NCBI GenBank assembly: GCA_965277595.1
Contig: CBDIDH010000001.1
Coordinates: 682,001 to 746,000, forward strand
Direction: 5' to 3'
Source of the DNA: CBDIDH01 sp965277595
GTDB lineage: Bacteria > Planctomycetota > Planctomycetia > Isosphaerales > Isosphaeraceae
DNA: 64,000 nucleotides
Shown here: positions 53,562 to 63,500 of the stretch, piece after piece
Layout: every line of letters begins with the position of its first letter
How positions within the stretch are numbered: position 1 is the first letter of the stretch
Position numbers and translations under genes: made by a program
The notes under the pieces: generated by a model
What the model saw: the letters and a program-made list of their open reading frames with translations, nothing else
Told to the model about the DNA's origin: nothing
Database searches by the model: none

Positions 53562-54635
53562 TTATGCGTAATCCTCTGGCCTCGGCTCGGCGACGTCCTT
53601 GAGCAACTGGGCGACGATCTTGACGGAGGTCATCCCTTCGGCCTCGGCGTGGAAGTTGGTGAGAACCCGGTGTCGAAGGACGAGCGGGGCAATCTCGCGG
53701 ACGTGAGCGCAGCGGACGTTGTATTCGCCAGCGATCGCGGCGCGGGCCTTGGCGCCGAGAACCAGATATTGAACCGCGCGCGTTCCCGCGCCCCAGCTTA
53801 CGAACTCCTTCGTCACGGCCGGCGCCGACTCGTCATCCGGGCGGGTCGATCGCGCGAGGTTCACCGCGTAAAGGGCGACGTGATCGCTCACCGGCAGTTT
53901 GCGAACAACCTGCTGCAAATGCGTGATCTCGGGGCCGGTCAAGACCTTCGCCACCTCGACCTCGACGTCGGCCGTGGTGGACTTGGCAATCTCAAGCTCA
54001 TCGGCGGGCTTGGGGTAGCCGATCCGAATATCGAACATGAACCGGTCAAGCTGCGCCTCGGGCAGAGGATAGGTTCCTTCCTGCTCGATCGGGTTCTGCG
54101 TGGCGAGGACGAAGAAGGGTCGGGGCAGGTCGTACGTCCGGCCGGCGACGGTGACCTGAAGCTCCTGCATCGCTTGGAGAAGCGCGGCCTGCGTCTTGGG
54201 CGGGGTCCGGTTGATCTCGTCGGCAAGCAAGATGTTGGCGAAGACGGGACCCTGGACGAACCGGAACTTACGGCCGCCGGACTCGCGATCTTCCTCGACA
54301 AGCTCGGTTCCGGTGATGTCCGACGGCATCAGGTCGGGCGTGAACTGAACCCGGTTGAAACCCAGGTCAATCGCCTGCGCGATCGTCCGGACCATCAAGG
54401 TTTTCGCCAGGCCGGGCACGCCGATCATCAGGCAGTGCCCGCGCGCGAAGAGAGCCGTGAGCAGGTCATCAACGATCGACTCCTGGCCGATGATGACCTT
54501 GGCGATCTCTTGTTTGAGCCGCGTCCGCGCCTCACCGAGTTTGGCGATGGCATCAAGATCGCCCGTGCTCGCCTGGGGCGTCGTCTTCAAAAGTGGGTTC
54601 GTTTTCAGTGGGTTCGTTTTGCCGAGGGTCGACAT
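53562..54635 (-). CDS. MoxR-family AAA ATPase
   Basis: A 357-residue AAA+ ATPase. Walker A is GVPGLAKT at residues 72-79, Walker B lies in ILLADEINRTPPKTQAALLQ, and Sensor 1 in FVLATQNPIEQEGTYPLPEA. MoxR proteins act as chaperones that remodel partners, usually VWA-domain proteins, and here DUF58, BatA and two further VWA-like proteins are encoded in the same train. The N-terminus carries KTNPLKTNPLLKT, encoded by a 15-base tandem duplication. A heptamer repeat element lies 43 bases upstream of ATG 54635. Confidence 0.96.
   Translation of the reverse strand: MSTLGKTNPLKTNPLLKTTPQASTGDLDAIAKLGEARTRLKQEIAKVIIGQESIVDDLLTALFARGHCLMIGVPGLAKTLMVRTIAQAIDLGFNRVQFTPDLMPSDITGTELVEEDRESGGRKFRFVQGPVFANILLADEINRTPPKTQAALLQAMQELQVTVAGRTYDLPRPFFVLATQNPIEQEGTYPLPEAQLDRFMFDIRIGYPKPADELEIAKSTTADVEVEVAKVLTGPEITHLQQVVRKLPVSDHVALYAVNLARSTRPDDESAPAVTKEFVSWGAGTRAVQYLVLGAKARAAIAGEYNVRCAHVREIAPLVLRHRVLTNFHAEAEGMTSVKIVAQLLKDVAEPRPEDYA
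54592..54621 (-). repeat. 15-base tandem duplication in the moxR N-terminus
   Basis: AGTGGGTTCGTTTTC (54592-54606) is followed at once by AGTGGGTTCGTTTTG (54607-54621). It encodes KTNPLKTNPL just after the start, outside the ATPase core. The two copies differ at one base, suggesting a recent duplication. Confidence 0.85.
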
Positions 54636-54677
54636 CGTGTGGTGGTCTCCCTGGATGAGGATATCGAAATTTCATAA

Positions 54678-54705
54678 CCGATGACCGATCACCAATGACC
54701 AAGGA
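54678..54705 (+). repeat. Heptamer tandem repeat, four degenerate units
   Basis: CCGATGA, CCGATCA, CCAATGA, CCAAGGA, preceded by ATAA and followed by AAAA. It shares its design, flanks and orientation relative to the downstream gene with the element at 23321-23348. It lies in the 100-base gap between the DUF4159 gene and moxR. Confidence 0.75.
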
Positions 54706-54734
54706 AAACAGCAGTCAACGTGTTTCAACCTCGA

Positions 54735-56234
54735 TCAGTTTTGCAAGGCATAAGCGACGATGTTGACGCCGAGACGTTTGCAGGTCTCGGCGTCGTAGCC
54801 GTTGCCGAAGGGGTCGCTGACCTGCTTGAGCTGGGTGACGGCGTCATTTTTGGAATAGACAAGGACGAGCCGATCCTTGATCGAGATCCCTTCGAGTTCC
54901 ACCGGCCGAGGGGCGCCGCTGGCTCGGTCGTGGCCCTCGGGAACGCGGAAGAAGGATTGCAAGAGCGGATGATTGCTCGGCACGGCGGCGAGCGCCTGGT
55001 CGGGGAAGAGGCGATCGCAGAGAGTTCGGACGTGCTGATCAAAGGCACTCCGTCCGCAGCAGTTGTTGATGAACAAAAAGCCGCCCGATTGCAGGTGTTT
55101 CCGAAGGGCGCTGACCTGCTCGTCGGTCAACTTCGGGTCGCGGTGACCGGTCAGGTAAACGAAGGGGTAGGGGGCAAGCTGCGACTCGTTCGGGTCAATG
55201 AACTTGAGATCAAAGCCGACGGCCAGGCTGGAGTCGGCGGCGACGTGGCGGAGCCACTGATAAACGCTGTTCGGGTCCGGGTCCCAGTCTCCTTGATGAC
55301 GCAACTGCGCGAGCGTGAACCGCTGTCGCGGGCGGTCATCGGCCGACGGCTGGACCTCTCGGGTGACCGCTTGCGCCTCGCCAAGCTGCTTCTCACCGGC
55401 GACATAGCTGACGATGTTGATGCCGAGCCGCGTGGCGTCGCCGGGAATCACCCGAGAGCCGTGCTCGTGGCTATGTTCATCCCAGCCGCAGCTCATGTCC
55501 CAGGGGGTCAAAATCACCGCGGTCCGGCAGCCGATGTTCATCCCCAGAAGTTGCGGCGGCCCCTGAGTCTCCTTCTTCACGCCGCCATCGTAAGACAGGT
55601 AATGGACGTTGGTGTACGGATAAAAGGCCCGATAGATCGGGTGATCAACTTCGAGCAGGTCGAACGATCGATCGGGGAAAAGCGCACGGACCTCATTGCG
55701 AAACGAAGCCAGAAATTCCGGGCGTCCGCAACAGGCATCGCCCAGAAGGGTGCCGCCGTCGAGGACGTATTGTCGTATCGCCGCGCGTTGATCGGTGGTG
55801 AACGTGAAGGATTCGTGACCGCTGATATAAAGGATGGGGATCTTCGACGTCTTGCCCGCTTTGTGAAGGGCGACCAGTTCGTTGACATTCCAGGTCTTCC
55901 AGCCGTACCAGAGACCAAGGTCGTACCGGCAGTGGCGCATCAGGTTGTCGACGTCGCCGGGGTCGGTGTTCCAGTCCTGACTGGTTCCATATTCCAGCTT
56001 GGCGATCATGATCGGCGGCGCGGGCTCGGCCTTGGGCTCACTCCGACGGAGCGGTGTCGCGGGCAAGGGCAGAGGCGGCATCCCTTCGGCCGACGTCTGT
56101 CGCTCGGGATTCTTCCGGGGCGGCGGACCGCAGGTTCCGAGCTTCCTCGGGGTGACTTCCGCCGCGAACGAGGCAACGCCCGCCGCGATCAGGGCCGCGG
56201 TCAAGGCCCAACGTCTCCGCAAGGTTCGAGTCAT
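54735..56234 (-). CDS. Secreted protein with two DUF4159 domains
   Basis: A 499-residue exported protein. A signal peptide (about 1-25, RRRWALTAALIAAGVASFA) and a proline-rich linker lead to two DUF4159 units: about 80-255 (WNTDPGDVDNLMRH; GHESFTFT; GDACCGRPEF) and about 295-450 (WDPDPNSVYQWLRH; GHRDPKLT; NNCCGRSAF). The matching CCGR motifs show an internal duplication. DUF4159 is typical of planctomycete MoxR loci, with no known activity; the fold resembles glutamine-amidotransferase-like proteins. ATG 56234 has GGGAGAAG about 6-8 bases upstream. ATG 56267 overlaps the preceding stop as ATGA and is an alternative. Confidence 0.83.
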   Translation of the reverse strand: MTRTLRRRWALTAALIAAGVASFAAEVTPRKLGTCGPPPRKNPERQTSAEGMPPLPLPATPLRRSEPKAEPAPPIMIAKLEYGTSQDWNTDPGDVDNLMRHCRYDLGLWYGWKTWNVNELVALHKAGKTSKIPILYISGHESFTFTTDQRAAIRQYVLDGGTLLGDACCGRPEFLASFRNEVRALFPDRSFDLLEVDHPIYRAFYPYTNVHYLSYDGGVKKETQGPPQLLGMNIGCRTAVILTPWDMSCGWDEHSHEHGSRVIPGDATRLGINIVSYVAGEKQLGEAQAVTREVQPSADDRPRQRFTLAQLRHQGDWDPDPNSVYQWLRHVAADSSLAVGFDLKFIDPNESQLAPYPFVYLTGHRDPKLTDEQVSALRKHLQSGGFLFINNCCGRSAFDQHVRTLCDRLFPDQALAAVPSNHPLLQSFFRVPEGHDRASGAPRPVELEGISIKDRLVLVYSKNDAVTQLKQVSDPFGNGYDAETCKRLGVNIVAYALQN

Positions 56235-56263
56235 GACGGCTTCTCCCAGTTCGGACAGAACAG

Positions 56264-56962
56264 TCATCTCAACCGGACACCCGGCGCCTCGTCGGGGGGC
56301 TTGATCGGTCCGAGGCGGATCTCGGGCGCTTCCCTGGTCACGCTCAGGCCGCCGAGCGCGGGGTCAAACGTGATCGATTTCTTGGCGTAGAGCGAACCCG
56401 CGATCCGTTCGCGATAGAGGACAAGGAAGAGTTCGTCCTGGACCTTGACCCAGGTCTCTTCGGGGCGTTCGAACCGCCAGAGTTCGCATCGCCAGACGAC
56501 CTCGCCGGGCTTTGAGTTGACGAACGGCCGCGTGCGCAGCTTGTTCACCAGAACGGCCGCGTGCTGGATGTTGCCCACAACCTTCAAGACCTTGACCTCG
56601 TCCTCGAACTTGTTGAGATCGCGGACCTTCTGGGTAATCGTTCCGACGTCCTCGGCGGCGAGCGGCTGTTCTTCCTCGTAGTCGGACCGGGGAACCTTCA
56701 GGTTCACCCCTTCGAGTCTCGCGCCCGAAGGGAAGTCGATCAGGAGGTCGACCGTGACGCCGATCGGCACGTTCTTGACGTCGAGAATTCCCGAGGCCGG
56801 GTCGAAGGTTCCCGGATACTTCCTGTCCGTCGCGCGATCGATGGCGACGACCGAGGCGACCGCCTGGGCTGGATCAACCCTGGCGGTGATTGACCCGGTC
56901 GGGTCCGCGGCTCGGACCGCGCTTCCGGTGATGGCCAGCAACACACAGAGGAAAAGGCGCAT
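56264..56962 (-). CDS. Secreted protein with carboxypeptidase-regulatory-like region
   Basis: A 232-residue exported protein. The signal peptide is about residues 1-18 (RLFLCVLLAITGSAVRA). Residues about 22-100 read like a beta-sandwich regulatory-like domain (GSITARVDPAQAVASVVAID; VPIGVTVDLLIDF). The rest is beta-rich with few landmarks (VVWRCELWRFERPEETW). I recognise no family. It lies 22 bases after the prenyltransferase-repeat gene and its stop region touches the DUF4159 gene, so it belongs to the train. Confidence 0.65.
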   Translation of the reverse strand: MRLFLCVLLAITGSAVRAADPTGSITARVDPAQAVASVVAIDRATDRKYPGTFDPASGILDVKNVPIGVTVDLLIDFPSGARLEGVNLKVPRSDYEEEQPLAAEDVGTITQKVRDLNKFEDEVKVLKVVGNIQHAAVLVNKLRTRPFVNSKPGEVVWRCELWRFERPEETWVKVQDELFLVLYRERIAGSLYAKKSITFDPALGGLSVTREAPEIRLGPIKPPDEAPGVRLR

Positions 56963-56984
56963 GCAAAAGGGGCTCCGTCCTGGT

Positions 56985-58058
56985 TCAGCGCTGATAAGCG
57001 GGAAGGAAGTGCATGTAGATTTCCAGGATCAGCGAGCCCATCGCCGTCCAGTAAACCTTGTTCGGGCCGACGGTCCCCTCGTTCGACTCGGACGTGCCGG
57101 GGGGGACGTCCCAGCTTCCGTCACCGTTTTGCTTGGAAAGCAGGAGTTCGCGGATTTGCGGGTGCCAGTCGTTCCAGTGCTGGCCGCCTGTCTGATAGCT
57201 CGCCTGGATGCCGTAGTAATGGAAGTAGAAGAAATAGGGGACGCTCGCGTCCCACTTGATCGGATACTTGCGCAAGGCTTCAAGTGCCTTCACGATCGAT
57301 GGATCATCAGACTTTTCCAGAAGCTGAAGCGAGAGAATTCCGGCGGCGGTCGTCTGCGGTCCTGGACCCCCGCCCGCCTGGTACGCGAATCCGCCCGCCG
57401 CGTTGGCGCACGAGCGGACGTAGCCGATCGCTTTCTCAATCACCTGGGCGGGAACCGGAATCTCCGCGTTATTCGCGGCGCGAAGGGCGACGATCTGCAT
57501 CACGGTGACGCTCAGGTCCTGGTCGCCAGGGCTAGGATTGTATCGCCAGCCGCCGCTGGCGGACTGGCTCTTGATGATGAGGTCGACCGCCTTGCGGAGC
57601 GCCGCTTCGAGGTCGGGGTCGGGGTCCATCCCGTACATCTCGGCGAGGCAAAGAGTGGCGATTCCGTGCTCGTACATCGAGCTGAACGAGAGGTATCCCG
57701 TGTCAGGCTTGGCGCTGGCGATCAGGAAGGTCTTGCCGCGCTTGAGGACATCGCGATACGGCCCCCGGCCCGGAGCGTGCCCGCGTCCCATGAACGCGAG
57801 CATGGCCAGGGCGTTCACGGCGTTGTTTCTGTGCCAGCTTCCATCGGGATTTTGCTTCGAGACGAGATAATCCAGGCTCTTGTCCACGGCCTCGGTGACC
57901 CGTCGGACCACCTTGATCTCGGTCAACGGGTCCGCCGTCGCCGCCGCCTTGGGCTGGGCCTTCGCTTGAGAGACGCAGGCGGCGACGAGCATCAGGGCCA
58001 GTCCCGCGGCGGCTGGAAAGGGGGTTTTCAGAGTCATCATCGCGGGTCTCGAAATCAT
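56985..58058 (-). CDS. Prenyltransferase/squalene-cyclase repeat protein (secreted)
   Basis: A 357-residue exported protein of alpha-alpha-barrel repeats: LDYLVSKQNPDGSWHRNNAV, then GIATLCLAEMYGM, LIIKSQSASGGWRYNPSPGD and LLSKQNGDGSWDVPPGTSES. This repeat is shared with squalene-hopene cyclases and protein prenyltransferases, but the DxDD catalytic motif is absent and the length is about half that of a cyclase. Such proteins are common in planctomycete MoxR loci and probably bind rather than cyclise. ATG 58058 overlaps the preceding stop as ATGA; ATG 58040 is an alternative. Confidence 0.82.
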   Translation of the reverse strand: MISRPAMMTLKTPFPAAAGLALMLVAACVSQAKAQPKAAATADPLTEIKVVRRVTEAVDKSLDYLVSKQNPDGSWHRNNAVNALAMLAFMGRGHAPGRGPYRDVLKRGKTFLIASAKPDTGYLSFSSMYEHGIATLCLAEMYGMDPDPDLEAALRKAVDLIIKSQSASGGWRYNPSPGDQDLSVTVMQIVALRAANNAEIPVPAQVIEKAIGYVRSCANAAGGFAYQAGGGPGPQTTAAGILSLQLLEKSDDPSIVKALEALRKYPIKWDASVPYFFYFHYYGIQASYQTGGQHWNDWHPQIRELLLSKQNGDGSWDVPPGTSESNEGTVGPNKVYWTAMGSLILEIYMHFLPAYQR

Positions 58059-60460
58059 GACAGGCCCGCCAGCCGCCTGAGGGCGACATCGAGGGAGTAA
58101 AGGAACATGACGACGACGAGGATCAGCCAGTTGTCCCAGAGGCTCGCTTCCCGGTGGACCTGCGTCATGGTTGATTCCCCCTTGAGGGTCGGGGGGATCG
58201 AGGCGAGATCGTACAACTCGACGAGTCGGCCGGAGGTTCCGCCGGCCAGTTGTTCGAGCGCCACGCGGTTGACGTTCGGGTGCCTGAGTTCCTCGGGAGC
58301 GAGCCGAACCTGAATCCGGGCCTCGACGACCGGCTCGGACCCCCCCGGCTCGTAGGCGACCCGGTATTCACCGGCCTCCTTGAGCGCGAACTTCCCCGTG
58401 TACCGACCCTTCGTGGCGGGATCGGCCGAGAGTTCAACCGTGCTGGGCGGTCCGCCGCCACCGCTGAGGGCGACGGTCACAACCCGATCGGTGCGCGGGA
58501 CGCCTTCGGGGCTGATCGCCATGAGTTCGACCTGGGCGTCCTCGCCGGGCTGAGCACGGACGGGGCGGACCTCGATCCAGCTTTTCTTGCGGTCGTCCTT
58601 GTCGCGTCGGGCGACGAACCGGACGGCCTGGCCCCAGAACTTGTAAAAGAAGCGGTCGCCGACGTTCTGCCGCCAGAGCCAGGTGGAATCGGTCGCGAGA
58701 AAGAGCACGGTGCCCCGGCCCGCGTAATGATGCGCGACGGCCGGGAGCCGACCGTAACGCCCCTCGACGCTCGGGTTCCAGGCAAGGACCGTTGCCGCGG
58801 GGGCGGGCCGCTCAACGGCCGAGCACCAGAAGAAGGGGGGCATCTGCGCCCAGGCGGTCTGGTTCCGCCCCGGGTCGTCATAAAGCCGCATCACCTCGTG
58901 CACGGCGCCATCGGGGCTCAGCTCAAGCTGGAAGGGTTTGTAAACGGGAGCGTCGATCCCCGTCGAGCCCGCGCGGACCCGAACGGGAAGCAACTCGCGG
59001 AACTTGGCGTCAAGCCCTTGCGGCATGAATCGCGGTCCCGAGGCCACGATCAGGCCGAGGCCATGCTCGCGGACAGCCTCGTCGAGGAGGCCGACGAATT
59101 TCGGGTCGAGAAGTTGCGGCGAGGCGTCGCCAAGGATCACGGTATGGTACTCGGCGAGTTCCTTGACTGTTGTCGGCAGAGCCCTGGCCCGATCGGCGGC
59201 CGACTGTCGGCGCAGCTCGGCTTCGAGAACGATGTCGGGCTGGTCCTTGTTGACCCGGCCCCCCAGGCCGTGGTCGCGCCGCATCGCATTCTTGAGGAAC
59301 CGAAAATCCCAGCGCGGGAGGCCATCGATCAGAAGGACGCGTAGCTTCTCGTCGCTGACGCGCAGGAAGGCCACGTCGGTGTTATTCGGGCGCAGGTGCT
59401 CAGGCTCCTCGGCCAGCGGGGGGACGCGGACCGTCAGATACTTCGCGCCCGGCTCCGTGGGCTTGAAGGTCAGTTCCACCTTCTGTTGCTCGGCGTCGCG
59501 CAGGGTCAGGTCTTTCGAGTCGAGGAGTTTTTCGCCGTCGCGAAGTTCGACCTTGACCGGGCGGGTGTCGAACCCTTCCGATTCGACGGTGACAGAAACC
59601 CTGGCCGTATCGCCGAGGGCGACCATTCCCGACGTGAACACGTCGACGATCGCCACGTCCTTGAGCCGGGCCGTCGATCCCGAGGGGACAGCGAAGATGG
59701 GCGCGCCGAGCCGACCGGCGAGACCGGCGGCCTCGGCGGGCGAACGGCCCCCGGTGTTCTGGCCGTCGGTAAAGAGAAAGACACCGGCGATCGGTCGGCC
59801 CGCGGCGTCGTCAATGACCCGGCTGATCGCGTCGCCGATGTGGGTCGCCGGACCACCGGGGTCGGGCGGGTCGGCGAGCGCGGGGTTCGCGGGATCGACA
59901 CCCAGAGGCGTGGGTTCACGCGAGAAGGTGTAATAGCGGACGTCAAACTTGCTGGCCAATGCCGCGGTAAAGTCTCTGGCATTCGCCCGGACGACCGACT
60001 CCGCGAGCTTGGCCCGACCGATCTGGTCGAGCGCTTTCCGTGCCGCCGTGGGATCATCGCCCGGCGATCGCTTCTCGCCCAGCGCCCTGGAGAGCTTTTC
60101 CGCCTCGTCGGCCGACTCGAACGGCCCGGCCGGCAGTTGCATGCTCTGCGAGCGGTCGAAGGCGAGAGCCACGACGGGCCGTTTGTCGACCTCGTAGTCG
60201 ACCCTTAAATAGGGCCCGGCAAGCACCGAGACAAGCAAAAACAGCACGGCCACCCGCGTGAAGGCGAGCGCCGCGCGAAGGCCCGGGGGCGTGCCCCCGA
60301 GACTCCGGCGCTGCCGCCTGACGATGAAGACGGCGGCCGGGACTAAAAGCGCCAGCCCGACATAGAGCAGGCCCGGCCTCTGAAAGGCAAGCGCGACCTG
60401 ATCGAGCCTGACGAGGAACTCGTCTCCCACGCCGACCGTTTGGAGAAGCCATTTCAACAT
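58055..60460 (-). CDS. VWA-like membrane protein (copy 1)
   Basis: An 801-residue membrane protein. Helices near the N-terminus (about 30-48 and 65-85) precede a VWA-like domain with VVALAFDRSQSMQLPAG, where the DxSxS metal site reads D-R-S-Q-S. Then GVFLFTDGQNTGG, beta-sandwich domains, a glutamine-amidotransferase-like region (LLIDGLPRWDFRFLKNAMRR) and a C-terminal helix (about 775-795). It has the same plan as the 745-residue protein at 46990. It begins 43 bases after the DUF4175-like gene and is ATGA-coupled to the prenyltransferase-repeat gene. Confidence 0.8.
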   Translation of the reverse strand: MLKWLLQTVGVGDEFLVRLDQVALAFQRPGLLYVGLALLVPAAVFIVRRQRRSLGGTPPGLRAALAFTRVAVLFLLVSVLAGPYLRVDYEVDKRPVVALAFDRSQSMQLPAGPFESADEAEKLSRALGEKRSPGDDPTAARKALDQIGRAKLAESVVRANARDFTAALASKFDVRYYTFSREPTPLGVDPANPALADPPDPGGPATHIGDAISRVIDDAAGRPIAGVFLFTDGQNTGGRSPAEAAGLAGRLGAPIFAVPSGSTARLKDVAIVDVFTSGMVALGDTARVSVTVESEGFDTRPVKVELRDGEKLLDSKDLTLRDAEQQKVELTFKPTEPGAKYLTVRVPPLAEEPEHLRPNNTDVAFLRVSDEKLRVLLIDGLPRWDFRFLKNAMRRDHGLGGRVNKDQPDIVLEAELRRQSAADRARALPTTVKELAEYHTVILGDASPQLLDPKFVGLLDEAVREHGLGLIVASGPRFMPQGLDAKFRELLPVRVRAGSTGIDAPVYKPFQLELSPDGAVHEVMRLYDDPGRNQTAWAQMPPFFWCSAVERPAPAATVLAWNPSVEGRYGRLPAVAHHYAGRGTVLFLATDSTWLWRQNVGDRFFYKFWGQAVRFVARRDKDDRKKSWIEVRPVRAQPGEDAQVELMAISPEGVPRTDRVVTVALSGGGGPPSTVELSADPATKGRYTGKFALKEAGEYRVAYEPGGSEPVVEARIQVRLAPEELRHPNVNRVALEQLAGGTSGRLVELYDLASIPPTLKGESTMTQVHREASLWDNWLILVVVMFLYSLDVALRRLAGLS

Positions 60461-60503
60461 AGATCAAGATCCGAAGAGAACAGCGGTCGGTCGGATTTCG
60501 AGG

Positions 60504-63500
60504 TCAAGGGGCGCCCTTCACCCGGCTGAGGCGCTTGAAGTAGTCTCGGATGAACGTTCGATAACCTTCGGGGCCTTCCTCGCGGAGCCCTTGAAGCAGT
60601 TCTTCCCTGACCTGCGGCTGCATCTTCAGGAGCAAGGTCCTCGTCGCCGGATCGAGTTCGGCCAGTCCTTCCGAGGTCGTCGTGCCGACCTGGTCGGTGG
60701 TGGGAATCTGGTCGGGCCGGGGCGTCGAGGCTCCTGAAGGCTTTGACGCCCGCGACTTGGCCGAGGCGACCTGACGGCCTCGGCGGACCATCGCCATCGC
60801 CTGGGCCATCGCCGGGGTGTGCATGAGCTGGTCAAGCGCCGGCTGAACGGCGGCCGGGTCGTCGCCTTGAAGTGCCTCGTTGAGTTGATTGAGCAGAGCG
60901 TCGATCGAATGCTCATCGCTGGAGAGTGCCTGTCGGGCGGCGTCGAGGTCGCCCATCCGTTCTTCCTGGTGAGCGACGAGCGCCTCGCGTCGGGCGTCGA
61001 TCTCCTTCGCGGCCTCACCTTTGGCCGCGGCCTTCTTCGGGACGGGCCGTACCTTGTCGGCGAACCGGGGGTCGGCCTTCAATTTGGGACCACCAAGGGC
61101 GGGCTGAAAGAGCGGGTCGTCCTCGGCCTTGCCAGCGTCGTCCTTCTTTTCCGCGGCGTCGCCCTCATGCTTGGGAGCGTCGCCCCCCTTCTCGGCATCG
61201 GCGGCGGCGTCGGGAGCGTCTTCTTCCTTGGGGGGAGCCATTTCCTCGGCGCCTTCGGGGTGGAAGGGGGCGTCGGGAAAGTCGGGGTCGTCCTTGCGAA
61301 GGCGTCGAAGTTTCTCGGCGTCGAGGAGGGCCTGGGCGTCGGTCAGGGCTTTTTCTTCCCTGGGATCAAGCTCCGCCTGTCGTTTCTCGACGTCGGGAAG
61401 GAGCACCTCGGGGGCTTGCGGGGCGGCGGCGGCGAGGTCGGCCTGCTGCCCTTCGAGCCGCTTCAGTTCCTCTTCACGCGCCTTGAGGAAGTTCTTGAGG
61501 TCTTCGAGGTCGCGGGCGGTCAGCGCGGCGTTTTCGCGGAGCATCTCTTTCCGAAGCTCGTCAACGGCCGCGTTGGCATCTTGCGGAAGGTCCTTGCGCG
61601 CCTTCGAAGCGGCGTCGAGTTGATCCTTGACCGCCTCAAGTTCTTTCTGGAGACGCTCGGCGTCGCGTTCGAGGGCCGCGAGATCGGGCGCGGCCTGCTT
61701 GGGATCGGCCCCTTGCGCCATCGCGGCGGCGAGGTCTTGAAGGGGTTGCAGAGCGCGTTCCTGGAAGGCGTTTTCCACCCCTTTCATCTGCTGGAGCATC
61801 GCGGCGGGCATCATCTTGAGGTTCGCGGCCTGTTCGGCGGCCTGCTTGAGGCCCGCCTCGACCTGTTCGCCGAGCTTGGCGTTCTGTGCTTCCTCGGCGG
61901 CGACCTGGGCGAGTTCCTTGCGAAGCTCATCAAGCTGCTTGGCGACCTCGGGATCAAGTTTGGGAAGTTCCTTCGGTTTCGAAGGATCGTTGGGCTTGGC
62001 CGAAGGGTCGGGCGCGGGCCTGGTCTGGGCCTCGGCCTCGGCGGCCTTGATCTTCTCTTCAAGCGGCTCGTACTTCGCCTCAAGGGCCTTGACCTTGGCC
62101 TCGACCTTGGCCTGCTCGGCGATCAACTTGACGAGGTTCTCGCGGAAGGTGTCCTGGTTCTTGTCGAAGCTTTCCAGTTGCTTGTCGGCGGCGTTGTTGT
62201 CGTTGGCGATCCGGACGACAAACTCCTGCGTCTGGGCGCTCTGCCCCTTGCGGTCGCGGGCCTCGACCCGGTAGCGGACGTGGTCGCCGGGCTTCAGGTC
62301 CATCGCGGGAAGGTCAAGGCTGGCGAGCATCGTCTCACTTCGCCGCGGGCGCTCGTAACGCTTGACTGGCCGGCCGACGAACCCGCCGCTATCGCCGCGC
62401 TGAACCGAGACGACGATGTCGGCGAGTCCAAAATCGTCATACGCCGAGATTGACAAGGGAACCTTCGCCGGGGTACTCAGGACGAGGTCGCTCCCCGGCC
62501 GTTCCAGAACGACCTGCGGCGGGTTGTCGGGGATCGCCACGACCTTGCCGGGCTTCATCGGCTTGCTCGGGTGCCCCAGTTCGTTGCGCAACTCGACCCG
62601 GTAAAGGGCATCTCGGTTGAGCGGGAAACGGCCCGACCACAACCCCTCTCCGGCCGAGCCGACGGGGAAGGTCTCGGCCACATAAAGCTCTTGCTTTTCG
62701 ACATGGCTCGGCGGCAAGGCTCCGGCGGTGTGCCAGGTGGCCTGACCCCCCGCGAGCGTGAACCCCATTCCCTTGACCTCCTTGCCCTCAAGCCCGACCG
62801 CCGCGGCGGGGACTTCGAGCCGGACCCACTCACCGGGCGCCGGAACCGGTCCGACCCGGAACCGCGAGGCGGTGCCGGCCGACCCCTCGGTGAATCGGTC
62901 GTCGCCCCAGTACGCGCGGTGCTCCCAGTCCTTGCCGTCGTGCCACGAGAGCATCAGGGCGTCCGGCTTCTGGTTCGGATGGATGTAGACCATCACAAAG
63001 AGGTGCTCGCCCGATCGGACCGGGAAGGGCGTCTTGGCGTTCGCGAAGCGGTGCCCGTGGACTCCGGCCGAGGCCGGTTCAGTGTGCGCGGGACGGCCCA
63101 AGAGGCGGAAGTCCCATTTCCAAGGGCCCTCACCCCCCGCGCCTTCGGGCAGACGTTCCTGAAACCAGACGCGCTCGGTCCGGTCGGCCACGGCGACCTT
63201 CTTCGGCCGGAAGCCGAGAAGCTGGATGTCGCCTTCGGCAACGTCTCCCTCGGCTCTCACGACGACCTCGACCGTGCTTGACTCCGGCCCGGTCACGTCG
63301 GCCACCTGCGGAGGCCCGACGCGGGGATCAGGCAGGCCCATGTATTCGGGATAGTGCAGGACCGTCTTGAGCGCGACGATCGAGGGGCGTTCGATCATCG
63401 TGATCTGCTTGCGGGTCGTCCAGGTTCCACCCCCTCGGACCCGGTAGTCAAAGGAGGTCTCGAAGCCGGTCAGGACGAACCGCCAGAGATTCGGCCCGAC

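Noticed and set aside
54720..58100. Long + strand frames (556 and 448 codons) opposite DUF4159 and prenyltransferase-repeat genes
   Set aside because: No domain or start signal; the minus-strand genes have signal peptides and family motifs.
60819..62453. 544-codon + strand frame with leucine/glycine-rich product
   Set aside because: It is antisense to the acidic, Ala/Lys-rich coiled coil; such codons read backwards give Leu, Phe, Gly and Arg.
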